Shown in pieces: positions 57,042 through 64,000 of a DNA stretch of 64,000 nt. The stretch spans positions 124,001 through 188,000 of the forward strand of contig NZ_JAFICC010000012.1 of the NCBI RefSeq assembly GCF_017833415.1, read 5' to 3'. The notes under the pieces are model-generated. The model had not been told where the DNA came from, did no database searches, and saw nothing but the letters and a program-made list of their open reading frames with translations. The number at the start of each line of letters is the position of its first letter. Position 1 is the first letter of the stretch. The translations under genes were made by a program, and so were the position numbers. The stretch is from Flavobacterium sp. 1355. GTDB taxonomy: Bacteria; Bacteroidota; Bacteroidia; Flavobacteriales; Flavobacteriaceae.

Positions 57042-58193
57042 ATGTCGTCGTTATTTCTACAATCTGAAGTAAAAAATCCATACACTATTTATCAGAAAAT
57101 GATAAAAGAAAATCCAGTTTATTGGGATGAAACAAATAAAATCTGGGCGATTTATTCTTATGAATTTTGTGTTGAAATATTAAAAAACCCTGATGCTCAA
57201 ATTCCGGCATTTCCTCCAAATGAAAAGCTTAATGAATATGTTTTAAAAATCATTGCTAATCTTGCCCGATTATCAGATGGTGTTCAGCATATGGTTGCAA
57301 AAGAAACCGCAACTATTCTTTTTTCTCATATGAAAACTAGTGGAATTCAACTGTTATTAGAAAAATTATTCCAAAAAAATAGCGTTTTAAATCAAATAAA
57401 CTGGGTAGATTCTATCTGCAAAAAACTTCCTGTTCTCACGGTTTTAAAAAGTTTTGATTTTGATGAAGAAGATTGCCTTTTTATTATCGAAAACATAGCA
57501 GTGTTTCTAAAAATAATGCAGCCTGTTAAAACAGATGAAGAAGTTGAGATGCTTAATGACATTTCGAAGAAAATTTATTTAATAACCGAAAAACATATTC
57601 GCAAATTATCTTTTTATGAAAGTTTACTGGATAAGATTTCTTCATCTTACACCATTTCAAAAGAAGCAGTAGTTTCTATTTGCGTTAGTAATTTAATCGG
57701 ACTAATTATTCAAAGTTATGATGCCGGGAGAGGGCTTTTAAGCAATTCATTATTGCAGTTTTTTTTAAAAGAAAACCCTCTTCAAAATCAAATTGACAAG
57801 ACATGGATAGAGAAAATGGTTATTGAAACATTACGGTTTGACCCGCCAATTCACAATACCAGGCGAGTTGCCGTTGCCAATATCGAACTGAATGGAATTA
57901 CGATCAAAAAAGATGATTTAATTTTAGTGGTTCTTGCTGCTGCAAATCGTGATCCTGATCATTTTGGAAATTCGATTATTTTTGATGTTAAAAGAGAAAA
58001 TAATAATGAGCATCTGACTTTTGGAGCTGGCGGGCATATGTGCCTGGCAAAGTATTTTTCTGTTCAGTTGGCAACCGAAGCTTTATATTATTTATTTACC
58101 CATTACAAAGTTTCATTATTAGGAAATGAAGCAGAATATGAACCTATGATAAATGCCAGATTACCGAAAGCGATCTGGATTTCAATTTTATAA
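57042..58193 (+). CDS. Cytochrome P450
   Basis: A 383-residue soluble heme monooxygenase. The heme-binding loop is FGAGGHMCLAK with Cys334 as thiolate ligand; the ExxR motif is ETLR (Glu262, Arg265), 72 residues upstream as usual. The I-helix region, LIGLIIQSYDAGRGLLS, lacks the conserved AGxxT acid-alcohol motif, so oxygen activation may be non-standard. The substrate is unknown. It is co-transcribed with the ABM-domain gene 15 bp downstream and divergent from the ArsR gene. Confidence 0.9.
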   Translation: MSSLFLQSEVKNPYTIYQKMIKENPVYWDETNKIWAIYSYEFCVEILKNPDAQIPAFPPNEKLNEYVLKIIANLARLSDGVQHMVAKETATILFSHMKTSGIQLLLEKLFQKNSVLNQINWVDSICKKLPVLTVLKSFDFDEEDCLFIIENIAVFLKIMQPVKTDEEVEMLNDISKKIYLITEKHIRKLSFYESLLDKISSSYTISKEAVVSICVSNLIGLIIQSYDAGRGLLSNSLLQFFLKENPLQNQIDKTWIEKMVIETLRFDPPIHNTRRVAVANIELNGITIKKDDLILVVLAAANRDPDHFGNSIIFDVKRENNNEHLTFGAGGHMCLAKYFSVQLATEALYYLFTHYKVSLLGNEAEYEPMINARLPKAIWISIL

Positions 58194-58208
58194 TTTTAAA
58201 CTAAAAAA

Positions 58209-58553
58209 ATGATAGCAGTAATTTTTGAAGTCATTCCAAACAAAGGAAAAAAAGAAGAATATCTTGATATTGCAGCAAAATTGAGACCCGAATTAGATAC
58301 TATTGAAGGCTTTATTTCTATAGAAAGATTTCAGAGTTTTAATGATCCCGAAAAAGTTTTGTCTCTTTCTTTCTGGCGGGATGAAGAAAGCATTCAGCAA
58401 TGGAGAAATCTTGAAATGCATCGTTATGCTCAGTCAAAAGGCAGAAATGAGATTTTTAAAGATTATCATTTAAGGGTTGCAACCGTAGTTCGCGATTATG
58501 GAATGTTTGAAAGAAAAGAAGCTCCGGGAGACAGTTTTAAATTTCATTCTTGA
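58209..58553 (+). CDS. Antibiotic biosynthesis monooxygenase (ABM) domain protein
   Basis: A 114-residue small ferredoxin-like protein of the ABM family: FEVIPNKGKKEEYLDIAAKLRPELDTIEGFISIERFQSF, then SLSFWRDEESIQQWR, the usual W-R-D-E motif. Members act as cofactor-free monooxygenases or heme-binding enzymes. It lies 15 bp after the P450 gene, and both are presumably under the same ArsR regulator. It may act on the product of the P450. No signal peptide. Confidence 0.88.
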   Translation: MIAVIFEVIPNKGKKEEYLDIAAKLRPELDTIEGFISIERFQSFNDPEKVLSLSFWRDEESIQQWRNLEMHRYAQSKGRNEIFKDYHLRVATVVRDYGMFERKEAPGDSFKFHS

Positions 58554-58559
58554 TAGGCT

Positions 58560-58607
58560 AAGGTTCTGAGATACTAAGATACTAAGATACTAAGATGCTA
58601 AGGTTCT
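58560..58607. repeat. Tandem octamer repeat (AAGATACT type)
   Basis: Six 8-bp units in a row read AAGGTTCT, GAGATACT, AAGATACT, AAGATACT, AAGATGCT and AAGGTTCT. The period of 8 is regular. This is a micro-satellite-like array just after the ABM gene; unit number may vary between strains. Confidence 0.75.
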
Positions 58608-58680
58608 AAGCTTTTTTCTTTGGATAAAAAAATTTTATTCTTATCCCGAATAGATATGCTAACGCAAATTTCTAAAATTC

Positions 58681-58732
58681 CAAAAATCCAGAACCCAAAA
58701 TCTAAAGTCTAAAATCTCAAATCTAAAATCTT
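58681..58732. repeat. AATCTAAAGTCTAAAATCT-type repeat
   Basis: A run of degenerate 9- to 10-nt words CCAAAATCTAAAGTCTAAAA, like the one at 35202-35239. It lies immediately before the rluF promoter. Its nature as part of a dispersed family is inferred from the two copies seen. Confidence 0.45.
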
Positions 58733-58741
58733 TTTTTTGCC

Positions 58742-58749
58742 TACTTTTG
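58742..58749 (+). promoter_or_regulatory. rluF promoter, very close to start codon
   Basis: TACTTTTG matches TAnnTTTG. The ATG of rluF lies at 58754, four bases after the element, so the mRNA would start at or next to the start codon and be essentially leaderless. A -33 element is not clear. Confidence 0.45.
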
Positions 58750-58753
58750 CAGT

Positions 58754-59566
58754 ATGGAAGAGAATTTAAAACGTCTTAATAAATTTATTGGAGAAACCGG
58801 TTATTGTTCCCGTCGTGAAGCCGATAAACTTATTGAGGAAGGACGTGTAACAATAAATGGCATTGTGCCCGAAATGGGAACAAAAGTTTCGGCAAATGAT
58901 GAAGTACGCATAGACGGAAAACTGATTGTGGAGAAACACGAAAAACCGGTGTATCTTGCTTTTAACAAACCGGTTGGAATAGAATGTACAACCAATCTGG
59001 AGGTTCGAAACAATATTGTTGATTATATTAATTATCCAAAACGTATTTTCCCAATCGGAAGGCTTGATAAAGCAAGCGAAGGACTAATTTTTATGACAAA
59101 TGATGGTGATATCGTAAATAAGATTTTGCGTGCCAGAAACAACCACGAAAAAGAGTATACTGTAACAGTAAACAAACCAATTACAGATCGTTTTATACAA
59201 AGAATGGGAAATGGTGTTCCGATATTGGATACGGTGACCCGAAAATGTAAAGTCGAACAAATTAGTAAAACTACTTTCAAAATCATTCTGACGCAAGGGT
59301 TAAACCGCCAAATCCGTAGAATGTGCGAATATTTAGGCTACGATGTTACTGCTTTAAAACGTATTCGTATTATTAATATTTCGTTGGATGTACCTGTTGG
59401 CCGCTACAGGGATTTAACCGATGCTGAAATAAAAGAATTAAACCAATTGATCGAACCATCAAGTAAAACGGAGGAAGCGAGTCTGCCAAAAACAGAAGCG
59501 CCAAAACGCAGAACAGAGTTTATTTCAAAGCATGATCCGAGATTTAAAAAAAAGGGAGATTATTAA
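58754..59566 (+). CDS. rluF: 23S rRNA pseudouridine synthase RluF
   Basis: A 270-residue RsuA-family enzyme. N-terminal S4 RNA-binding domain (LNKFIGETGYCSRREADKLIEEGRV) and catalytic motif GRLDKASEGL with Asp105; NKPVGIECTT at about 71-80 and QGLNRQIRRMCEYLG near the C-terminus. The IVDYINYPKRIFPIGRLDKASEGLIFMTNDGD segment favours RluF, which modifies 23S rRNA U2604. The C-terminus is extended with a Lys-rich tail. The stop codon lies within the terminator stem. Confidence 0.9.
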   Translation: MEENLKRLNKFIGETGYCSRREADKLIEEGRVTINGIVPEMGTKVSANDEVRIDGKLIVEKHEKPVYLAFNKPVGIECTTNLEVRNNIVDYINYPKRIFPIGRLDKASEGLIFMTNDGDIVNKILRARNNHEKEYTVTVNKPITDRFIQRMGNGVPILDTVTRKCKVEQISKTTFKIILTQGLNRQIRRMCEYLGYDVTALKRIRIINISLDVPVGRYRDLTDAEIKELNQLIEPSSKTEEASLPKTEAPKRRTEFISKHDPRFKKKGDY

Positions 59567-59586
59567 ATAATCTCCCTTTTTTATTA
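59551..59586. terminator. Terminator overlapping the rluF 3' end
   Basis: AAGGGAGATTATT and AATAATCTCCCTT form a 13-bp stem with the TAA stop of rluF (59564-59566) in it, followed by a T-run. It is symmetric and also faces the converging LytTR gene that ends at 59584. Confidence 0.85.
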
Positions 59587-60330
59587 CTTCAATACTCTGA
59601 AATTTTTCACAAAATCTTTGTACTTATCGCTTAAGGTTATTTTGTGCTTTCCCTTTAAGATAACCAGATTATCATTGACAATGATTTCTTCTATCTTGCT
59701 TGCATTTACGATATAATTACGATGCGTCTGGAAAAATTTTGCCGGATCCAGTAACTGAATGATTTTAGTTAAAGATATCAAAATTACAAATTTATCGGTT
59801 TCGGTGATAACGTTGCAATAGCGGTCTTCTACTTCAATGTATACAATATCCTCAAATCTTACTTTCTTCAGAGCTTTATTCTTTTTTATAAAAAGCGAAT
59901 CATCACTTATTATCGTATTTTGATCCTCGCTATGAAAAACATTTGGCTGTCCGTAAAATTTCTCTACAGCCATTTCGAGTGCATATAAGATTTCAAGCTC
60001 ATTAAAAGGTTTCATCAAAAAACTAAATGGCTTTGTAAGCTTTGCCCTTTCAAAAATCTGGCGGTCTTTTGAGCTTGTCAGAAACACAAATGGTTTTACA
60101 CCATTTGGTACAATATTTATCGTTTCGGCAAAAGTTATTCCGTCCGGATTTCCGTCCAGAAAAACATCGATTACTACAATATCAACCGTATTATTGTAGA
60201 ACATTTTCAACGCTTCGCTATAAGTTGGGGCAATACCGACTACAGTATAATTATTTTGTGTGAGCACTTTTACAAGAGCATCACTTTCTGTTGGGGTGTC
60301 CTCAATAATAAGGACATTTATATTATCCAT
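59584..60330 (-). CDS. LytTR-family response regulator
   Basis: A 248-residue regulator with an N-terminal receiver (Asp55 in VVIDVFLDG; IIEDTP acidic pocket; KPF at about 109) and a C-terminal LytTR DNA-binding domain (about 145-245: KVRFEDIVYIEVEDRYCNVIT, FFQTHRNYIVNASKIEEI). It should be phosphorylated by the histidine kinase encoded just upstream, with which it overlaps by 8 bp. The target promoter is unknown. Confidence 0.92.
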   Translation of the reverse strand: MDNINVLIIEDTPTESDALVKVLTQNNYTVVGIAPTYSEALKMFYNNTVDIVVIDVFLDGNPDGITFAETINIVPNGVKPFVFLTSSKDRQIFERAKLTKPFSFLMKPFNELEILYALEMAVEKFYGQPNVFHSEDQNTIISDDSLFIKKNKALKKVRFEDIVYIEVEDRYCNVITETDKFVILISLTKIIQLLDPAKFFQTHRNYIVNASKIEEIIVNDNLVILKGKHKITLSDKYKDFVKNFRVLK

Positions 60331-62074
60331 TATTTTTAAACTTTGGTAATGCTATAATTATTTTAGTTCCAACATTTTCTTCACTTTCAATTTCGAGTTT
60401 TCCTCCATTTTTATTGATCATGCTTTTACATAACTGCATTCCTAAACCGGTTCCTATTATGTCGTCGTTTTTCTTTTTAGAAAGCAGGACAGTTTCTTTT
60501 AGCAATTCTTCTTTTGTTGCTTTGCTCATTCCCAATCCGGAATCTTCTATAACCAGGTAACAAAATTCTTCTGAAGAAGGTCTTGAATAAATAGAAATAG
60601 ACCCATTTTCATTAGAAAATTTAATTGCATTATCTAAAAAATTCCGAATGACTATCTTCAGCGAATCCATATCGGCATATACATAGTCTGAAGTATTGAC
60701 ATCATTTTTAAAATCAATGTTTTTGTTCAGCATCAAAGGCTTATAGTTGTATTCTACATGTTGCACAATCGAAGCGAGATGCAGTGATTCCTGATAAAAA
60801 TAAGCTTGTTTGGTTTGCAATAAAGCCCAATTAAGCAGATTATCTAATAAATTATAAGCACCGTTGGCAATTGTACTATTGTTATGAAGCAAAACATCCA
60901 GTTCTGAAAAGTTTTTGCTTTCCAGATTTTCCAGCAATTTGCCGTTACTTGTTTTTAAGGCATTTACAGAAGATCGCAAATCATGGCTTACTATAGAAAA
61001 CAACTTGTCTTTTGTAGCATTCAACTCGTCGAGTTCGTTCTTTTGTGCTAAGATTATTTTGTTGTTCTTAATTTTTTGCCTGTAAAAATAAACTCCTGTA
61101 CCAAATAAAATGAATAACAAAACAGACGAAGCCAGAAATCCATTTCTTTCAGCTGCTTTTACTTTGTTTTCTGCTTGAAGAATATCTACTTGTTTTTGCT
61201 TTTGTTTTACAGCAAATTTCTTTTCAAGATCTGCAATTGCCCAGACTTTGTTTTGGTCGTTTAGAGAATCTTTCCATATTTCGTATTCTTTTCTGTAAAC
61301 TAATGCAGCCTGAAAATTCTTTCTGTTTTCTTCGACTGCTGCCATATTTTTAGCAGCCATCCTTTTAATCTCAAATGACTTTATTTTTTTAGAAAGAGCA
61401 TATGCTTTTTCAAAGTACGGTATTGCTTTATTGTCATTGTATTGAACATAGTATAAATTGGCAAGAATTAAATAAGATTCCGCCAGCAATAAAGTATCTT
61501 TCTGAGCTTCATGTAATTCAGAATTTTCAATTAAATAATCTTCAGCCTTAGAAAATTCATTAAGATGTAAGTAACATAAACCAATATTCTGCAAAACATC
61601 ACTCTTTTTAAAATCGTAAGTGCTTTCGGGAAGTTTCTCAATAAAATTGAAATATCCCAAAGCAAGCTTAAATTCATTTTGTTCCAAAGCTATTTCCCCT
61701 AAAAAGAAACTCACATTATGATAAAATGCAAATTTCTTTGAAACAAGTCTGAATTCATTTTTAGCTTCTTTAAAAAGCTTTTTCCTTAAAAAACTAACCG
61801 CTCTAAAGTAATGACAATAGTCGTTTAATTCCAGAGCGTTGTTCTTTGTAAGTTGTTTCATAGAATAAACCAAAGTTGAGTCCCATTCCTTCTCAAAAAA
61901 GAATTTTTGGGCCTTATCAAAATTAATTTCTTCTTTATATTTAATTTTCTCTTTATTTACTTCGATTTTTAACGAACTTTCGTTTAATCTTTTTTGAGAA
62001 AAAAGAATGAAAGGGAAAAAAAATAATAATAAAACAACTAAAAAATTTATTCCTGTTTTTTTTTCTCTTAACAT
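60323..62074 (-). CDS. TPR-containing sensor histidine kinase
   Basis: A 583-residue protein. A signal/anchor at 10-27, TPR repeats over about 50-290 (YFHCY-like HYFRAVSFLRKKLFKEAKNEF and NIGLCYLHLNEFSKAEDYL), a transmembrane helix at about 313-332, then a coiled linker, HisKA with His364 in IVSHDLRSSVNALK and a HATPase with DNAIKFSNENG and GTGLGMQLCKSM. It pairs with the LytTR regulator. It follows a small gene by 8 bp, so the three are likely one operon. Confidence 0.92.
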   Translation of the reverse strand: MLREKKTGINFLVVLLLFFFPFILFSQKRLNESSLKIEVNKEKIKYKEEINFDKAQKFFFEKEWDSTLVYSMKQLTKNNALELNDYCHYFRAVSFLRKKLFKEAKNEFRLVSKKFAFYHNVSFFLGEIALEQNEFKLALGYFNFIEKLPESTYDFKKSDVLQNIGLCYLHLNEFSKAEDYLIENSELHEAQKDTLLLAESYLILANLYYVQYNDNKAIPYFEKAYALSKKIKSFEIKRMAAKNMAAVEENRKNFQAALVYRKEYEIWKDSLNDQNKVWAIADLEKKFAVKQKQKQVDILQAENKVKAAERNGFLASSVLLFILFGTGVYFYRQKIKNNKIILAQKNELDELNATKDKLFSIVSHDLRSSVNALKTSNGKLLENLESKNFSELDVLLHNNSTIANGAYNLLDNLLNWALLQTKQAYFYQESLHLASIVQHVEYNYKPLMLNKNIDFKNDVNTSDYVYADMDSLKIVIRNFLDNAIKFSNENGSISIYSRPSSEEFCYLVIEDSGLGMSKATKEELLKETVLLSKKKNDDIIGTGLGMQLCKSMINKNGGKLEIESEENVGTKIIIALPKFKNNG

Positions 62075-62082
62075 ATAATCAA

Positions 62083-62559
62083 TTAGATTGACCTAACAGG
62101 TGTTTCTGTACCTCTTGATGTTTCAGGATCTTTATCCCATAGAAAAGTTTGAATCGTTTTTAAATTTGAAAGTCCTCCAATAAATATATCTGAATTTGCA
62201 TCAAAAACGATTTCATATATTGATAAATCACCTGACAATTCTTCAGGCATATCGTAAACAATAAAAAATTGCAATTGAGCATGTCCATCTAAATCAATGT
62301 AAGTGTTTTGAAGAACAGAATAGTCAAGCATTCCATTATTTGCTGCAATAACTTTCGAAGTAACATAGACGATAGCATTTAAACTTAGTCTATTCTCATT
62401 AGCATTATAATAGGCTTCTACATAAGGAGATAAAATCTCTACAGATTTTCTTTGTTTAAAAACCACATGCCCAATTGGATCAGCTGCTTTTTCTGGTGTG
62501 ATGTCTGTTCCGGGTGGTGTAAAAGGAGCTGTAAATGCTTCATAAGTAGTTTTTTTCAT
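62083..62559 (-). CDS. Uncharacterised protein of the two-component operon
   Basis: About 158 residues from ATG 62559 (MKKTTYEAF...); an ATG at 62595 would add twelve. I do not recognise a family. The sequence has no signal peptide or membrane segment and ends SRGTETPVRSI; it has beta-rich stretches such as YTSKVIAAN- and FIVYDMPEE-type segments. It begins from a TAnnTTTG promoter at 62651-62658 and lies 8 bp before the kinase gene, so it may be a signalling accessory or regulated cargo. Confidence 0.6.
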   Translation of the reverse strand: MKKTTYEAFTAPFTPPGTDITPEKAADPIGHVVFKQRKSVEILSPYVEAYYNANENRLSLNAIVYVTSKVIAANNGMLDYSVLQNTYIDLDGHAQLQFFIVYDMPEELSGDLSIYEIVFDANSDIFIGGLSNLKTIQTFLWDKDPETSRGTETPVRSI

Positions 62560-62650
62560 GGTATTTGTTTTTGGGTTAAATAATAGTTTATTCATGTTTT
62601 TAAGAAGTATTCTGCTTAAAAAACATTAAAAAAGGGATTTTTTCTGAAAT

Positions 62651-62658
62651 CAAATGTA
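62651..62658 (-). promoter_or_regulatory. Promoter of the two-component operon
   Basis: On the minus strand TACATTTG (62658 to 62651) matches TAnnTTTG and lies 55 to 90 bp before the two possible start codons. No other promoter is seen before the kinase and LytTR genes. Confidence 0.5.
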
Positions 62659-62780
62659 GTAAAGTTTTTCCTAATAAGTTTTACGTATTTATTCTAGTTG
62701 TAATAATTAACAATTACTTATTGATATGTTAGATAAGAAAACTCAGCAAATATGGGGTATGAATGAATTGCGGGTTATAA

Positions 62781-62813
62781 AAAAATCCCATTCAAAATTT
62801 GATTGGGATTTTT
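62781..62813 (-). terminator. Terminator of the DUF4153-like gene
   Basis: AAAAATCCCATTCAAA and TTTGATTGGGATTTTT form a 16-nt stem with one mismatch and A/T runs on both sides. It lies 5 bp past the stop of the minus-strand gene at 62818. Confidence 0.82.
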
Positions 62814-62817
62814 AAGG

Positions 62818-64000
62818 TTAATTTCTTCGATTTATAAATTCATAATATAACGTTTTTGATAAAAAAGTTTCATTCTGATAGCGCTGAATTTCGCCTTCTC
62901 TGGGATCATCAACAAATAAGCTTTCTAAATTATTCTGCTTAAAATATTCTCTTCGGACTTCATCATTAAAATTTAAACTGCTCAAAAATCTGGGTTCAAC
63001 GCCTTTGTTTACCGAAATATTATAAGTGGTAATCAGGTTTCCCCAGTTGACAAAACTACACAATAATATCGTTCCGTAGAAATACCAAACCATCTGGTTT
63101 ATAAGATAAGCATTTGTTTTTTGTCTTGTAATCTTCAGGAAGGTAATTACCAATCCTATAATTGCTAAAATTAGAAAAGCATATACGCCTAATCTTTTAT
63201 AAGTCAATCCGAAAAACGAAACGTATTCTGCGTTTTTTATGAACGTACTTACAATCAGAATACCGTTTAGAATAATCCAAAGTTTAGAAAGGGTTTTTAG
63301 TTTTGAAGCTTTTTCATCAAAGTTGAATCCGCCTTTAAAATAAAACAGGATAACTCCAACGGCCATCAGAATCGAAAATATTACCGAATTTACTCTTTCG
63401 TGTGTGGCTGCACTCAACTGAGAAGTTTTGACAACTTCAAAAAATTGCTCGTAATTATAAGTTGCAATAAAAACGAGAAGTAATGCATTTAACAGAAATA
63501 AGGTAATTTCTCCACTTCTTCTTTCAAAATCACGGTCAAGAAATGAAAATGTATTTTGATTTTTAATTTCTGGTACGTTACTAAAATCATTATCCAGCAT
63601 TTCATTTTTATCATAACAAATATCCGGAATCCAGTAATTCCAGAAAGTAAATGAAATATAAAATCCAAAACCAGAAATAAGGATAAGCTGCAAAATATCA
63701 ATATATAATCTGTAATCTGTAAAAAGTGATGAAAAGTGATCGCTCCCAAAAGAATAAACAATAAAAAATAAGATTAAAAAGACAGCCGGAATCATAAAAT
63801 AAGCAATCAGCTTTTTAGCCAGATTATTATTGATTTGTCTCTTCGGAAGCCACTGATTAAACATAAATACACGTCCCAGAGAAGCAAAACCGTTTAAGAA
63901 TACCAAAGGGAAGACCTGAATGATTTTTAGCTTTGTTTCCTGCGTTTTAAACTGTAAAAAAATAACAGACATAGATAAAGCGAAAAAAGATGGCGGATCT
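62818..64000 (-). CDS. DUF4153/DUF4173-like multi-pass membrane protein (partial)
   Basis: At least 393 residues, with about eight hydrophobic segments. The frame stays open to the right edge of the window, reading ...DPPSFFALSMSVIFLQ before the first internal Met, so the N-terminus lies outside. The C-terminal half has YVSFFGLTYKRLGVYAFLIL and NQMVWYFYGTILLCSFVNWGN, which match the DUF4153-type core (E/Y-G-L-T-x-x-R). Function unknown; related proteins occur near sensor genes. It is cut by the window. Confidence 0.72.
   Translation of the reverse strand, partial: DPPSFFALSMSVIFLQFKTQETKLKIIQVFPLVFLNGFASLGRVFMFNQWLPKRQINNNLAKKLIAYFMIPAVFLILFFIVYSFGSDHFSSLFTDYRLYIDILQLILISGFGFYISFTFWNYWIPDICYDKNEMLDNDFSNVPEIKNQNTFSFLDRDFERRSGEITLFLLNALLLVFIATYNYEQFFEVVKTSQLSAATHERVNSVIFSILMAVGVILFYFKGGFNFDEKASKLKTLSKLWIILNGILIVSTFIKNAEYVSFFGLTYKRLGVYAFLILAIIGLVITFLKITRQKTNAYLINQMVWYFYGTILLCSFVNWGNLITTYNISVNKGVEPRFLSSLNFNDEVRREYFKQNNLESLFVDDPREGEIQRYQNETFLSKTLYYEFINRRN

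Noticed and set aside
58560..58607. CRISPR array
   Set aside because: The units are 8 bp in direct tandem with no spacers, so it is a simple repeat.

Overview
The window is a chromosomal segment of a Bacteroidota bacterium, most likely a Flavobacterium. The DNA is AT-rich, and most start regions lack a Shine-Dalgarno sequence. Many genes are instead preceded by the Bacteroidota -7 promoter element TAnnTTTG. Family-level markers fit this: DUF5683 beside parAB, an over-long LepB next to a WbqC protein, DUF2807 adhesin-like proteins, TPR histidine kinases with LytTR regulators, and tandem rhomboids beside mutL. I see no prophage, insertion sequence, CRISPR array or rRNA operon. The only RNA gene found is a tRNA-Pro(TGG) on the minus strand.

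Layout. 1-621 is an AT-rich intergenic stretch with two TAATCGATTA palindromes. 622-3145 is the metNIQ methionine ABC importer. 3231-5346 is an MFS exporter divergent from an AraC regulator. 5415-11923 is a copper-handling cluster: a Cys-rich exported protein, a DUF3347 protein, an HMA-AraC fusion regulator, a Cu+ P-type ATPase with three soft-metal-binding modules, and a multicopper oxidase that appears fused to a CopB-like outer-membrane domain. 12006-13832 holds a quinone oxidoreductase divergent from an HxlR regulator, and another Cys-rich exported peptide. 13894-17286 encodes one very large membrane protein joining GH18, NodB deacetylase and GT2 synthase domains. 17655-22687 has a thioesterase-like protein, a DUF4870 protein and a PadR-PspC-DUF2807 envelope-stress-like operon, followed by trxB and the tRNA.

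24391-29685 is the housekeeping row parA-parB-DUF5683-dapB-lepB-WbqC. On the minus strand, 29731-36017 carries an EEP hydrolase, two rhomboids, mutL, ribH and a TPR protein. 36406-45103 runs on the plus strand: recF, DUF2461, GT4, murB, a membrane protein, a PaiB-like protein, GT2, an ECF sigma factor, TonB and a PH-domain protein. Two tandem paralogous M48 metalloproteases follow, then lipA, gapA, a hybrid histidine kinase, lpxK (minus), a YoeB-type toxin-antitoxin pair with a duplicated operator, a Nif3 protein and a coiled-coil protein with a degenerate zinc ribbon. The right end holds an alpha/beta hydrolase, an ArsR regulator divergent from a cytochrome P450 plus ABM monooxygenase, rluF, a LytTR/TPR-kinase two-component system with an uncharacterised protein, and a DUF4153-like membrane protein cut by the window edge.

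The most unusual content is the copper cluster with its two domain fusions, the GH18-CE4-GT2 protein, the P450/ABM cassette whose P450 lacks the usual I-helix motif, and a set of MITE-like intergenic palindromes around recF. No single locus is clearly a wholly new system. The copper locus is the strongest candidate for new biology.
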